Shown: piece by piece, positions 35,145-44,432 of the stretch | Numbering within the stretch: the stretch's first letter is position 1 | How the letters are laid out: every line of letters begins with the position of its first letter | NCBI GenBank assembly: GCA_903939115.1 | Contig: CAJAFV010000058.1 | Span: 1 to 64,000 of the forward strand | From: an uncultured Geobacteraceae bacterium | GTDB taxonomy: Bacteria; Desulfobacterota; Desulfuromonadia; Geobacterales; Pseudopelobacteraceae | Length of the DNA stretch: 64,000 bases | Direction: 5' to 3' | Notes under the pieces: model-generated | Told to the model about the DNA's origin: nothing | Databases searched by the model: none | What the model saw: only the letters and a program-made list of their open reading frames with translations | Position numbers and translations under genes: made by a program

Positions 35145-36221
35145 CTATACCGCCAATTTCAGGCGCGGGTAGAGAAGTTTGCCATACCAGTTGTCGAGCA
35201 CTGAATTATATGCTTCCTGATGAAAGATGAGTGAGGCGTGGGCAACTCCGTCTCCTGCAATGTAGGATTTTACCGTCTTGACCCGGCAGTCAGGAAAAAC
35301 TCTGTTGAAGAGCGAAGGTTCGCTGAACATTTTCAAGGTCGGTGACGACGGCACCAATATATCAGCTTCATTTTCGGCAAGAAGCGCCAGCACTGGACCG
35401 GGAAAGAGTGAGCTGGAAAAGTAAGGAAACCTGAAGCCGCGCAGCGCAGTGACCCGTTCAAAGCCACCTCGCGCGGTGGTGAATTCGATGACATCGTTGA
35501 TTTTCTTTTGAATGGCAAGGTGACGCACACCGAGGGTTCTATTGCCTGCTCCGGCATTGAAAAGAGCCTGAAAACAGCGTCGTGACCGTTCTATCTGTTT
35601 TGCAATATCAACGTCATCAGCAGGGTCAGCGGCGACAATTTTTTTGAGAGTGCTCTCGAGGATCCGTATGCCATCACGTTTTTGCTCCGGTGGCCTGATC
35701 AGGTCGTCGGTAGTGATGACGGGACTGACCAGAACAAGTCCCCGGATACTTTCGAGCAGCCGTTCATTGGCCGATTTCAGAAAATTGGTGAGCAGACCAC
35801 AGCCAAAGCTGATGGCCATAATCAGTGGTTTTTGTCCTTTACACTCAAGATCTTCTAACAGATCAGTCAACTGGGCGGAAAACATCTCCTGACAAAAACC
35901 GGTGCGTGCATAGTTCACGTAGTAGATTGAACCATGCTGGCGGAGCAGGGCACGCTGGAATTCAACCGTTTCAGTTGCATCAGGGACAAAACCACCAAGG
36001 ACTATTGTCGGCACATTTCCGGCACCCTTTTCTCTGAAAATCTGACAACGACTGCGGTGGGAGTCAGTGGCCTGTTCAAGCAGCGTAAATTCACGACGAC
36101 GCACTTTAGGAGTGTAGCGTTTTATGGCGATGCCCCGCATGAAACCGGCTGCTGCAGTAAATGCAGTGACCACCGAACGTTTGTTCTTTACCACCTGAAG
36201 TTTTGCCGCCTTCTCGCTCAT
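35145..36221 (-). CDS. Alpha/beta hydrolase-fold protein of the Pho-linked GH3 operon
   Basis: A 358-aa protein with an alpha/beta-hydrolase pattern. The probable nucleophile lies in MAISFGCGLL near residue 136 (A-x-S-x-G rather than G-x-S-x-G). A strand precedes it (YYVNYARTGF), and a C-terminal His follows in GDGVAHASLIFH. No signal peptide. CAGGAGG precedes the ATG. A lipase or acyltransferase role would fit its promoter, which is shared in sequence with that of the MGDG-synthase-like gene at 46572-47714. Substrate unknown. Confidence 0.7.
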   Translation of the reverse strand: MSEKAAKLQVVKNKRSVVTAFTAAAGFMRGIAIKRYTPKVRRREFTLLEQATDSHRSRCQIFREKGAGNVPTIVLGGFVPDATETVEFQRALLRQHGSIYYVNYARTGFCQEMFSAQLTDLLEDLECKGQKPLIMAISFGCGLLTNFLKSANERLLESIRGLVLVSPVITTDDLIRPPEQKRDGIRILESTLKKIVAADPADDVDIAKQIERSRRCFQALFNAGAGNRTLGVRHLAIQKKINDVIEFTTARGGFERVTALRGFRFPYFSSSLFPGPVLALLAENEADILVPSSPTLKMFSEPSLFNRVFPDCRVKTVKSYIAGDGVAHASLIFHQEAYNSVLDNWYGKLLYPRLKLAV

Positions 36222-36250
36222 ACGTCCTCCTGTTTATTGAATTGGAGGAC

Positions 36251-36283
36251 ATGCTAGCATTGTCAGGTTACATACACATGGCA
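36251..36283 (-). promoter_or_regulatory. Pho box of the hydrolase/GH3 operon
   Basis: On the minus strand TGCCATG-TGTA-TGTAACC (36283-36266) is followed after nine bases by TAGCAT (36256-36251). The first repeat is weak, but the whole 50-base block is conserved with the promoter at 47755-47787, which argues that it is functional. Confidence 0.6.
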
Positions 36284-36369
36284 GGTGGGTAAATGTTGTG
36301 AAAATTTTTGCCAGGCCTGGCGGGTAGTGCGAACATACGGATAAAGATTCTACAAAACAATTACACAAC

Positions 36370-36402
36370 CGAAACATAGCTGTAACATTGGCATGATATA
36401 CC
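36370..36402 (+). promoter_or_regulatory. Pho box of the PHP-glycosyltransferase/ppk operon
   Basis: CGAAACA-TAGC-TGTAACA (36370-36387), nine bases, then TATACC (36397-36402). The predicted transcript would start only a few bases before the ATG at 36411, so the message may be almost leaderless; no ribosome-binding site is visible there. It is divergent from the Pho box at 36266-36283. Confidence 0.65.
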
Positions 36403-36410
36403 TTCGTGCT

Positions 36411-38861
36411 ATGAACCCATATAAAGCTGACTTACATGTCCATTCAAGCCACTCCAACAAGCCAACCTACTGGGCCATGCGTAAATTCAGTGTCCCGGAG
36501 AGCTATACTTCTCCCAAACATCTGTACCGGGTTGCACGTGAACGGGGCATGGATTTCGTTACCATCACCGACCATAACGCCATCAGCGGAGCTTTAGAAA
36601 TAGCCCATCTTGAGAATACCTTCGTCAGTTCCGAAATTACCGCCCATTTTCCGGAGAACGGCTGCAAAGTTCACGTTGTAGTGCTGCATATCTCAGAAAT
36701 CCAGTTTCAATCGATAATGATCCTGCGTAAAAATATCTACGAGTTGGTGGCCTACCTTCATTCTGAGAAAATAGTCCATTTCCTGGCACATCCTCTCTAC
36801 GCCCAGAATGAAAAACTGAACTGTGAGATTATTGAACGGTCGCTGCTTCTTTTTACCACCTTTGAAATCAAAAACGGCTGCCGGGCTCACCGTTTCAACG
36901 GGTTCACCAAACGTCTGGTTTCATCCCTGAGCGAAGCGGTCATTGATCGACTGGCAGATAAATATGATCTGCAACCGTATGGTGCCACTCCCTGGTTAAA
37001 AAGTGTTGTCGGGGGGTCAGACGATCACGGCGGCTTGTTCATCGCACGGGCCCACACCACAGTATATGACACCCCGACTATCGAAGGCTTTATTGATGGC
37101 ATCAGGAACGGCGATAGTTGGGCCGATGGTGAAGATGGCGGCCCTTTGACCATGGCGCACAGCCTGTACGGCATTGCCCACAGTTTCTACCGGGAACGGT
37201 TGGGGCAGCGGCGACGTGGTGCCACTCCCTTCGTCAGTGCTCTCCTCGACCGCTTTTTCAACATTGGTGAAGACAAGGGCTCTTTCATTGACAAGATCCG
37301 CCTCTTCATTCTTAAAAATCTGCCGGCTTCGAGCAATCATACAGGTAAAAGTTTTGAAGAGATCCTCGATTCAGAAGCCAGGTTGCTGCTGAGTGACAAC
37401 CGGTTTATGGCCGGTATCACTAACGCTGACAGCAATCGTAAAATATTTGCTGTGACGAGTCGCCTGGCGAATCGCCTGATTTTCCACTACACGAAACGCC
37501 TCATGACGTTGCCGATTAACGCCGGATTCTTCGACTATCTCAACACGGCCGGTACCATCGGATTGGTACATACTCTCATTTCGCCCTACTACCTGGCTTT
37601 TCACCACCAGCACAAGGGTAAGGAACTGATCCGGGATATCACAAAAGCACTGCCGGAAATGCATTACAAGGATACCCCTGAAAAAATTGCCCTGTTCACC
37701 GACACTCTGGACGAAATCAACGGTGTTGCTATTACAATAAAGCGCCTGATCAGTACTGCACAGAACCGGGGAGTAGAGTTGACGGTCATCACAACAGGTG
37801 ATGATGGAGCGGACGCCGTTGACGGGGTGAAGAAGTTCCAGTCAGTTGGCGATTTTGTGCTACCCGAATATCCGGAGCTGAAACTTAATTTTCCGCCGAT
37901 TCTCGATGTGATGGATTTTATCGAGCGTGAAGGTTTTACCCGAATCCATATCAGCACCCCAGGGACTGTGGGGCTTCTCGGTCTTCTGATTGCCCGCATA
38001 ATGAATATACCGGTGGCCGGCACCTATCATACCGATATCCCCCAATATGTTCGTAGTCTGACCGACGATGAGTTTCTTGAAAAGGCCGCATGGAGCTACA
38101 TGATCTGGTTTTACAGCCAGATGGAAGAGGTCATGGTGCCTTCTGTCGGCACCCGGAAACAATTGGCTGCGCGCGGGTTGCCTTCAGAGCGAATGAAACC
38201 GCTGCCACGCTGGGTGGATACAGAGACCTACACGCCGGAAATGCGTAACCCGAGTTTCTGGAAAAGTCGCGGCATCGGATTGGGCCGCATCGTCCTGCTC
38301 TACGTGGGGCGCGTCTCCCGCGAGAAAGGGTTGGCAATGCTGGTAGATGCATTCAGGGAGTTGGTAGACAGCGGGGCATCAATTGCACTTGCCGTCATTG
38401 GTGACGGACCGTATCGGGAGGAAATGGAAACGTCCCTTGTCGGGTATCCAGCGCTGTTTACCGGTTATCTGGCGGGAGAACAACTGCAGCGGGGGTATGC
38501 CTCGGCTGACCTCTTTGTGTTCCCAAGCGCCACCGATACCTTTGGCAATGTGGTTCTTGAAGCGCAGGCTTCGGGTTTGCCGGCAATTGTATCCGATGAG
38601 GGGGGACCGTGTGAACTGATGATCGATGGCGAAACCGGGCTGGTATTCCGCGCCGGCAGCAAAAACGCGCTTGCCACAGCTATCAGATTGATGGTCTCCG
38701 ATCCTGAGCGGATGGCTCGTATGAGTCTGAATGCGCGATCCTTCACGCTGACAAACGCACCTGACAGCAGCCAGACCTACAGCACCATACTACACCTTGA
38801 TTCTCCTCCGTTTGCCGATATACATGACTCAAATCCCGAATTCACCTCTGTTGGAGTGTAA
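36411..38861 (+). CDS. PHP-domain phosphoesterase fused to GT4 glycosyltransferase
   Basis: A two-part protein of 816 aa. The N-terminal part (to about 260) is a PHP metal-dependent phosphoesterase with DLHVHSSHS, FVTITDHNAI and VVGGSDDHGG motifs. The C-terminal part (from about 425) is a GT-B glycosyltransferase of family 4, with ALFTDTLDEINGV, TYHTDIPQYV, LYVGRVSREKGL and the donor-binding EAQASGLPAIVSDEGGPCE. The TDIPQY motif recalls diacylglycerol glycosyl/glucuronosyl transferases that replace phospholipids when phosphate is scarce. An ATG 18 bases upstream also exists but overlaps the -10 element. It is followed after three bases by ppk. Confidence 0.88.
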   Translation: MNPYKADLHVHSSHSNKPTYWAMRKFSVPESYTSPKHLYRVARERGMDFVTITDHNAISGALEIAHLENTFVSSEITAHFPENGCKVHVVVLHISEIQFQSIMILRKNIYELVAYLHSEKIVHFLAHPLYAQNEKLNCEIIERSLLLFTTFEIKNGCRAHRFNGFTKRLVSSLSEAVIDRLADKYDLQPYGATPWLKSVVGGSDDHGGLFIARAHTTVYDTPTIEGFIDGIRNGDSWADGEDGGPLTMAHSLYGIAHSFYRERLGQRRRGATPFVSALLDRFFNIGEDKGSFIDKIRLFILKNLPASSNHTGKSFEEILDSEARLLLSDNRFMAGITNADSNRKIFAVTSRLANRLIFHYTKRLMTLPINAGFFDYLNTAGTIGLVHTLISPYYLAFHHQHKGKELIRDITKALPEMHYKDTPEKIALFTDTLDEINGVAITIKRLISTAQNRGVELTVITTGDDGADAVDGVKKFQSVGDFVLPEYPELKLNFPPILDVMDFIEREGFTRIHISTPGTVGLLGLLIARIMNIPVAGTYHTDIPQYVRSLTDDEFLEKAAWSYMIWFYSQMEEVMVPSVGTRKQLAARGLPSERMKPLPRWVDTETYTPEMRNPSFWKSRGIGLGRIVLLYVGRVSREKGLAMLVDAFRELVDSGASIALAVIGDGPYREEMETSLVGYPALFTGYLAGEQLQRGYASADLFVFPSATDTFGNVVLEAQASGLPAIVSDEGGPCELMIDGETGLVFRAGSKNALATAIRLMVSDPERMARMSLNARSFTLTNAPDSSQTYSTILHLDSPPFADIHDSNPEFTSVGV

Positions 38862-38864
38862 CTA

Positions 38865-41042
38865 ATGTCGACTGTTGCACCACCTAAAACACGCCGAATA
38901 AAAAAAACAGACAGCGAAATCAATCTTTCCGACCCTTCCTGGTACCTTAACCGCGAATTAACCTGGCTGGAGTTCAATCGACGTGTGCTGCATGAAGCCG
39001 AAGACGAGCGCACTCCGCTGCTGGAGCGCCTCAAATTCATTGCCATAGTCAGTGCCAATCTTGATGAATTTTTCATGAAACGTATTGGCGGACTAAAACA
39101 ACTGGTCGCTGCTGAATTACGCGACGTAAGCCTTGATGGGCTTACGCCACTCCAGCAGATTCAGGAATGCTATAATTTTATTCGAATTCTGGAGGGTAGA
39201 AAATACGAGCTGTTGCATCAGGTTTTAGGGTTACTCAAGGAGCAGGGAATTGTTATTTCCAGGGTGAAAGATCTGACGCCACGCGAGAGGAAAAAACTCC
39301 GAAACCATTTCACAACCAATATTTACCCGTTACTGACTCCCCAGTCTATCGATCCGGCGCATCCGTTCCCCTTTATCTCAAACCTGTCAATCAACCTGCT
39401 GCTTACCTTGAACAGTGCTTCAGGTCCTGACATGCAGTTTGCCCGCGTCAAGGTTCCGGTAGGAGTAAGTACATCACGGTTCATACCTGTTCCCGGCAGA
39501 CCAGATGGTTTCGTCCGACTCGAAGACCTGCTCTGCTGTAATTTGGACATGCTTTTCCCTGGTATGGAGATTGTGCGCTGTGACCTCTTTCGTGTTACCC
39601 GCAATGCCAACACTGAACTGGACGAAGAGGAAGCGGACGATCTTGTTGAAATGATCGAAACCGAATTAAAAGAACGCCGCTTTGCACCTATTGTGAGAAT
39701 GCAGGTGCTTGAAGGCATGCCGGCATTTCAACGGGGCAGACTGGCTGCGGAACTGAATATCAATGAAAATGACGATGTTTTTGTTGTTCCGGAAATGTTG
39801 GCCATGCGCGACCTGTTCGAGTTGTCGAAGCTTGACTATCCACATCTGCACGACCCGACGCATCATCCGGTTGTACATCCGCTACTGGAAACAGAGCGTA
39901 ATATTTTTCATATTATCCGTGATGCCGGCTCAATACTGCTTCAGCACCCCTATGAATCATTTTCATCTTCTGTCGAGCGTTTTTTGCGTGATGCCGCAGC
40001 AGATCCCAAGGTTCACGGCATCAAAATGACGCTCTATCGCACATCAAGCCAGAGTCGCATCATAGACGCACTTCTGCTGGCGGCTCAAAACGGGAAACAG
40101 GTGGCGGTAGTAGTTGAACTAAAAGCACGTTTCGACGAGGCCACCAACCTCCGTCTGGCTGAACTGATGGAGCGGGCAGGTATTCACGTAACCTACGGGG
40201 TGGTTGGACTAAAGACCCATTGCAAGGTGATCATGATTGTTCGCCAGGACTTCAATGCTCTGAGACGATATGTCCATATAGGTACGGGTAATTATCACGC
40301 CGATACTGCCCGTATCTATACCGATATCGGCCTGTTAAGCTGCAGTGAGGCTCTCGGCCATGATGTGACAGAACTGTTCAATTACCTGACGACCGGATTC
40401 AAGCCACGAAGGAAATATACTCGACTGTTGACCGCCCCACGATTCCTCAAACAGGCGCTGTTAGCTAAAATCGAACGAGAGGCTAAACTACACTCTGTGC
40501 ATGGTGGTGGCCTGATTCAATTCAAAATAAATGCCCTGGAAGACGGGGATATTGTCAAGGCACTTTACCTGGCGTCCCAGGCAGGGGTTACGATTGATCT
40601 TATAGTGCGCGATACCTGCCGTCTTCGTCCCGGCATACGCGGAGTATCAGAGACAATCCGCGTAATCAGTATTGTCGGGCGTTTTCTCGAGCATTCCCGA
40701 ATTTACTACTTCAGGAACAGCGGAGAAGAAGAATATTTTATCTCCTCTGCTGACGCGATGAAGCGTAATCTTGAAGCACGCGTTGAGGTGCTCTGCCCGG
40801 TAGAGACTCCCGCACTGGCCAGTGAAATTCGAGCCATCCTTGATGTTCATTTGCGAGATGCCCGCTCCGCCTGGGATATGCATCCGGACGGGAGTTATGT
40901 CCAGCGAATACCTGGAGAAACTGAAGTTTCAGGTGGCAGTCATTGTCAATTGAGCGAGTATGCGGAAAGACGTGTTGAATTGTACCGGAAACGAAGGAAA
41001 AAAAATAAACAGCTACGTCTGGATCGGTCTGATTCCGAGTAG
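38865..41042 (+). CDS. ppk: Polyphosphate kinase 1
   Basis: A 725-aa PPK1 that reversibly polymerises the ATP gamma-phosphate into polyphosphate. The N-terminal signature is WYLNRELTWLEFNRRVLHEA. The two catalytic histidines lie in YVHIGTGNYH and FLEHSRIYYF. Other family blocks are SIDPAHPFPFISNLS and QHPYESFSSSVERFLR. Its ribosome-binding site (GGAG) lies in the 3' end of the preceding gene. It is co-transcribed with the PHP-glycosyltransferase from a Pho-box promoter. A second full-length paralogue lies at 60078-62309. Confidence 0.97.
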   Translation: MSTVAPPKTRRIKKTDSEINLSDPSWYLNRELTWLEFNRRVLHEAEDERTPLLERLKFIAIVSANLDEFFMKRIGGLKQLVAAELRDVSLDGLTPLQQIQECYNFIRILEGRKYELLHQVLGLLKEQGIVISRVKDLTPRERKKLRNHFTTNIYPLLTPQSIDPAHPFPFISNLSINLLLTLNSASGPDMQFARVKVPVGVSTSRFIPVPGRPDGFVRLEDLLCCNLDMLFPGMEIVRCDLFRVTRNANTELDEEEADDLVEMIETELKERRFAPIVRMQVLEGMPAFQRGRLAAELNINENDDVFVVPEMLAMRDLFELSKLDYPHLHDPTHHPVVHPLLETERNIFHIIRDAGSILLQHPYESFSSSVERFLRDAAADPKVHGIKMTLYRTSSQSRIIDALLLAAQNGKQVAVVVELKARFDEATNLRLAELMERAGIHVTYGVVGLKTHCKVIMIVRQDFNALRRYVHIGTGNYHADTARIYTDIGLLSCSEALGHDVTELFNYLTTGFKPRRKYTRLLTAPRFLKQALLAKIEREAKLHSVHGGGLIQFKINALEDGDIVKALYLASQAGVTIDLIVRDTCRLRPGIRGVSETIRVISIVGRFLEHSRIYYFRNSGEEEYFISSADAMKRNLEARVEVLCPVETPALASEIRAILDVHLRDARSAWDMHPDGSYVQRIPGETEVSGGSHCQLSEYAERRVELYRKRRKKNKQLRLDRSDSE

Positions 41043-41069
41043 AAATTCATAAAAAAACAGGGGGGCAGT

Positions 41070-41249
41070 ATGAAGCTTGAAGAAATTAAAGAGATTGCAC
41101 AACGGTTCAACATCAAGACAGGTAAGCTTAAAAAGGCTGAGTTGGTAAGGGCTATCCAGAATGCTGAAGGTAATGAACTCTGTTTTGAAACAGGCACCGC
41201 AGATGGTTGCGGACAGAATACCTGCTTGTGGCGTGAAGCCTGCGCATAA
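41070..41249 (+). CDS. Small SAP/Rho-N-like cysteine-containing protein, 59 aa
   Basis: The first 30 residues (MKLEEIKEIAQRFNIKTGKL, then KAELVRAIQ) form the helix-extended-helix of SAP/Rho N-terminal domains, which bind nucleic acid. A C-terminal Cys motif follows (CFETG..CGQNTCLWREACA, four Cys). Such short proteins are common in Geobacter-like genomes. It has a G-rich ribosome-binding site (GGGGGCAGT). It ends 41 bases before a terminator, so it is probably the last gene of the ppk operon. Confidence 0.75.
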   Translation: MKLEEIKEIAQRFNIKTGKLKKAELVRAIQNAEGNELCFETGTADGCGQNTCLWREACA

Positions 41250-41290
41250 CCTGATTAGACAGTTTGATGCAACTCTGCTGATGATGTTAC

Positions 41291-41327
41291 AAAAAGCCGG
41301 ATTCCTGTTACGGGTATCCGGCTTTTT
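41291..41327 (+). terminator. Intrinsic terminator of the ppk operon
   Basis: AAAAAGCCGGAT (41291-41302) pairs perfectly with ATCCGGCTTTTT (41316-41327), a 12-base stem with a 13-base loop and a T-run on either strand. Confidence 0.9.
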
Positions 41328-41355
41328 ATTTACTCGAAACCTGTTTCATCGTTGA

Positions 41356-41523
41356 ATTTTCACCGGTGATCCGTCACAGATCGACAATCCATACCTTGAT
41401 GCTTCCTCTAACGGACTCACCTATCTGGTTGAGAGATTCAAAGATGAGGCGATTGCCGGGCATGTAACGTTGACTCATGGTGAAAGGTCAGAACTAGCGG
41501 AGATTGCGTCTAACATTCTATGA
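41356..41523 (+). pseudogene. C-terminal remnant of a NYN/PhoH-type ATPase gene
   Basis: A 55-codon frame with a stop directly before it reads [20 protein letters not shown] then [20 protein letters not shown] and [14 protein letters not shown]. That is the conserved C-terminus of PhoH-like proteins of the YlaK group ([20 protein letters not shown]). The intact proteins are above 400 residues; everything before this is missing. The terminator of the ppk operon lies just upstream. Confidence 0.65.
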
Positions 41524-41563
41524 TTTTGATGAAGCAGAGAAACTGCAGAGTGCTCGACATAAC

Positions 41564-44263
41564 TCAATCCGCGTGAACAATTTGCCACGGCTCCTCAATT
41601 TCTCTGCGATTAATTACCACTGTTGAGCCAGGCAGTTTTTTAGCGGCTTTTTTGACCTCCGTGGAAATAGAGGCAAGTTGGGCGTATGAGCTAACCGGCG
41701 TTAGTCGCGTGTTAACGATGCCAATAGAAATGGAGAGCAGGCCGAACGTCTCATGTTCACCCTTGCGGTTTGCTGTACTGTAGCAGCCGGCAGAAAAATC
41801 CAGGTCACCATGAAATAGCGGCAAAGACTCTTCCACAGCTTTGATTACCTGTGATGAGATGTCCTCTGCATGGTGAGCTCCGGCTATGACAATGAAATCA
41901 TCCCCGCCAATATGACCGCAAAAGCACGAATTAGCTGTAGCCGACGATCGTACTACCCCGGAAATGATTTCGCCTATGGATTTAATAACGACATCACCCT
42001 GCTGAAAACCATAATAATCGTTGTACGGTTTAAAGTTATCGATATCAATGTAGGCGATATCGAAACCGTCACCGGACTGGAGACGCCCGTTTATCTCTCG
42101 TTGAATACTCTCATTGCCCGGAAGTCCGGTCAGCGGGTTGGCGCCTTTGGCCAGAGTCAGGTTAATGTCGGTAATGGAGCTGATGAAGCGGTTAACATCC
42201 ACAATCCCGTGATACATCCCGTAGTGGGAAACGCAGATATGATCCACCCGAACATCCATCTTTTGCAATTGGATTGCCTGTGCAGCATCTCTTATGCTGA
42301 TATCTGCTTCAAGTTCTAACTTGATCGGAACCATGAGGTCGCGCATTTTTCTGGAGTGATTGATGTGGAAGCCATAGCCGTTCTTGCCGATGATGTGATC
42401 TTCCAGAAAGGTCGAACGGTTTATCATCCCGACGGCGCGTCCGCCATCGACCACCGGCAACACAAGCAGGGAAGGATTACCCTGGAACCGTTTAAGAATT
42501 GTAGAGAGGTTGTCGCCGGGATTTGCGGGCACTACCTGAACGGAAATGTCGCCGATAAGTTCTGCTACGACAGTCTCAGCCGGCGGGACGTCATTTAAAT
42601 CGGTTTGAAGAACTATTCCCTGATGGGGTAGCGCCACTACGCTGTCCGGACCAGGAGACACGTCAGGTGTGGAAATTATTACGTCACTTGTCGACATACC
42701 TTGAACGACAAAGGCTTCAAACTGCTGCGGGTCGAGCGGGCGGGCGAAATAATACCCCTGCACTTGATGGCAGTTACGCTGCTGCAGAAAATCAAGTTGC
42801 GCACGGGTCTCCACTCCCTCGGCAATTACGTTAAGTTTGAGCGAGTGTGTCATGGCAACAATTGCATCCACAATCGCCGCGTCGTCGGCGTCATTAACGA
42901 TATCACGGATGAATGAACGATCAATCTTGATAGTGTCAATCGGCAGATGCTTGAGGTATGAGAGGGAAGAGTAGCCGGTGCCAAAATCATCGATAGAGAT
43001 GCTGATTCCCAACTCTTTCAGGCGGAGAAGCTTATAGACCGTATCGCTGGAATCACCCATCAAGACACTCTCTGTCAGCTCCAACTCGAGATAGTTCGGA
43101 TCCATTCCTGTCTCTGCAAGAATCTGCATGACAAGCGGCACAAAACCGTTATCACGAAGCTGGCGAGCAGAGAGATTGACGGCGACTCTGAGTTTCGGCA
43201 TTCCGGCATCCTGCCAGGCTCTGTTCTGCCGACACGCCTCTTGTAACACCCATGTCCCGAGCCGTACTATCAGGCCGTTCTCCTCTGCAACCGGTATAAA
43301 CTTATCCGGTGGAATGATGCCATAGCCCGGGCGTTGCCAGCGTACGAGAGCCTCCATGCCGTGGATGTCTGTGCCGTTTATGTCCATCTTGGGTTGATAG
43401 CAGAGGAAAAATTCACCCTCTTCCAAAGCTCTCAGCAGCCCGGTTTCAATATAGAGCCGGTCAACAGCTTTCTGATTGAGGTCTTCGGAATAATACTGGA
43501 ATGCCACATCATTTTGCCGCGCCTGATTCATCGCGACATGGGCATGTTGAAGAAGCAATTCACTGGTTGCACCGTCTGCCGGAAAGCAGGCTATACCAAA
43601 ACAGGCAGGAATAAATGTTTCATCCGCTCCCAGGAGAAGCGGTGCAGAGAATACCGCCTGAAGCTTGTTCAGGATCATGGCAACATCCTCTTCCAGCACG
43701 GTCCCTCCCAGCACCAGTACGAATTCGTCGCGATGGATACGGGCGACCGTATCATATTGTCGTACCGCAGAAACCATACGCTCTGCTATGGCGCACACCA
43801 CTTCACTCCCGCCACTGTGGCCGTGTGCGTCTACAATGGCCTTGAAGCCGGTCAGGCTGATATAAATAACCGCACTGTTATTACGTTTGCGGTAGTTGTA
43901 AGCAATTACCTGGTTCAGTCGATCCAGTAACAGGTTGTGGTTCGGCAGTCCGGTCTCCTGGTCGTAATAAGACAGTTTTTTTACCTCTTGTGCAGCAAGA
44001 AGAAATGTTTCCTGAGATGCGCGAAGTTGTTTAGCATAGTTACGGATCAGCAGATAGAGTAAGCCCGCAGTTACGATGATGAACAAAATTCCCTTAAATA
44101 CCCCAATACGACTGAACTGGCTGACATCCTTCACGAAGTATGCGACTAATGTGTCTGAAAAAACTATCCAGGCAATTGCAAAGAATGAATAGAGCAGAAC
44201 GATTTTGGCCGGTGAGAAATTTTGATCAGATGAAGACACATCAATGCGGGCTTTTTCAATCAT
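41564..44263 (-). CDS. Membrane GGDEF-EAL-CBS-GGDEF cyclic-di-GMP protein
   Basis: An 899-aa protein: two membrane segments (about 25-45 and 58-76), a first GGDEF-like domain whose signature is degenerate (HRDEF near 178), an EAL domain with EALVRW (about 305), ELTESVLM and IDDFGTGYSSL, a CBS-like pair (about 560-690), and a C-terminal GGDEF domain with intact GGDDF (about 783). The EAL domain should be an active phosphodiesterase, and the last domain may be a cyclase. The order matches the YP_-type CBS/GGDEF/EAL proteins of Proteobacteria. Its upstream region has a possible Pho-box triplet. Confidence 0.9.
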   Translation of the reverse strand: MIEKARIDVSSSDQNFSPAKIVLLYSFFAIAWIVFSDTLVAYFVKDVSQFSRIGVFKGILFIIVTAGLLYLLIRNYAKQLRASQETFLLAAQEVKKLSYYDQETGLPNHNLLLDRLNQVIAYNYRKRNNSAVIYISLTGFKAIVDAHGHSGGSEVVCAIAERMVSAVRQYDTVARIHRDEFVLVLGGTVLEEDVAMILNKLQAVFSAPLLLGADETFIPACFGIACFPADGATSELLLQHAHVAMNQARQNDVAFQYYSEDLNQKAVDRLYIETGLLRALEEGEFFLCYQPKMDINGTDIHGMEALVRWQRPGYGIIPPDKFIPVAEENGLIVRLGTWVLQEACRQNRAWQDAGMPKLRVAVNLSARQLRDNGFVPLVMQILAETGMDPNYLELELTESVLMGDSSDTVYKLLRLKELGISISIDDFGTGYSSLSYLKHLPIDTIKIDRSFIRDIVNDADDAAIVDAIVAMTHSLKLNVIAEGVETRAQLDFLQQRNCHQVQGYYFARPLDPQQFEAFVVQGMSTSDVIISTPDVSPGPDSVVALPHQGIVLQTDLNDVPPAETVVAELIGDISVQVVPANPGDNLSTILKRFQGNPSLLVLPVVDGGRAVGMINRSTFLEDHIIGKNGYGFHINHSRKMRDLMVPIKLELEADISIRDAAQAIQLQKMDVRVDHICVSHYGMYHGIVDVNRFISSITDINLTLAKGANPLTGLPGNESIQREINGRLQSGDGFDIAYIDIDNFKPYNDYYGFQQGDVVIKSIGEIISGVVRSSATANSCFCGHIGGDDFIVIAGAHHAEDISSQVIKAVEESLPLFHGDLDFSAGCYSTANRKGEHETFGLLSISIGIVNTRLTPVSSYAQLASISTEVKKAAKKLPGSTVVINRREIEEPWQIVHAD

Positions 44264-44344
44264 ATCTTAGTAAACCCTCCCTCGGTATCGCCGTAAGCGT
44301 GTATGTATTTACGGAAAAACGATTTAAAGTTTAATTTTACTCTA

Positions 44345-44389
44345 ATTAGAAGAGGGAACGCGTTACAATTAGGTAAATTGATTGTTACG
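44345..44389 (-). promoter_or_regulatory. Possible Pho-box triplet before the GGDEF/EAL gene
   Basis: On the minus strand CGTAACA, ATTTACC and TGTAACG are spaced by 11 bases (44389-44361). Ten bases later is TCTAAT (44350-44345). The middle repeat is poor, so this is weaker than the other Pho boxes. Confidence 0.35.
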
Positions 44390-44432
44390 ATTTGATGGCG
44401 GGGCAACAAAAAGACAACTGTATCGGCCATGC

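Noticed and set aside
44299-44323. Hairpin CCGTAA...TTACGG after ppx as a terminator
   Set aside because: On the minus strand it has no T-run after the stem, and the stem is only six bases.
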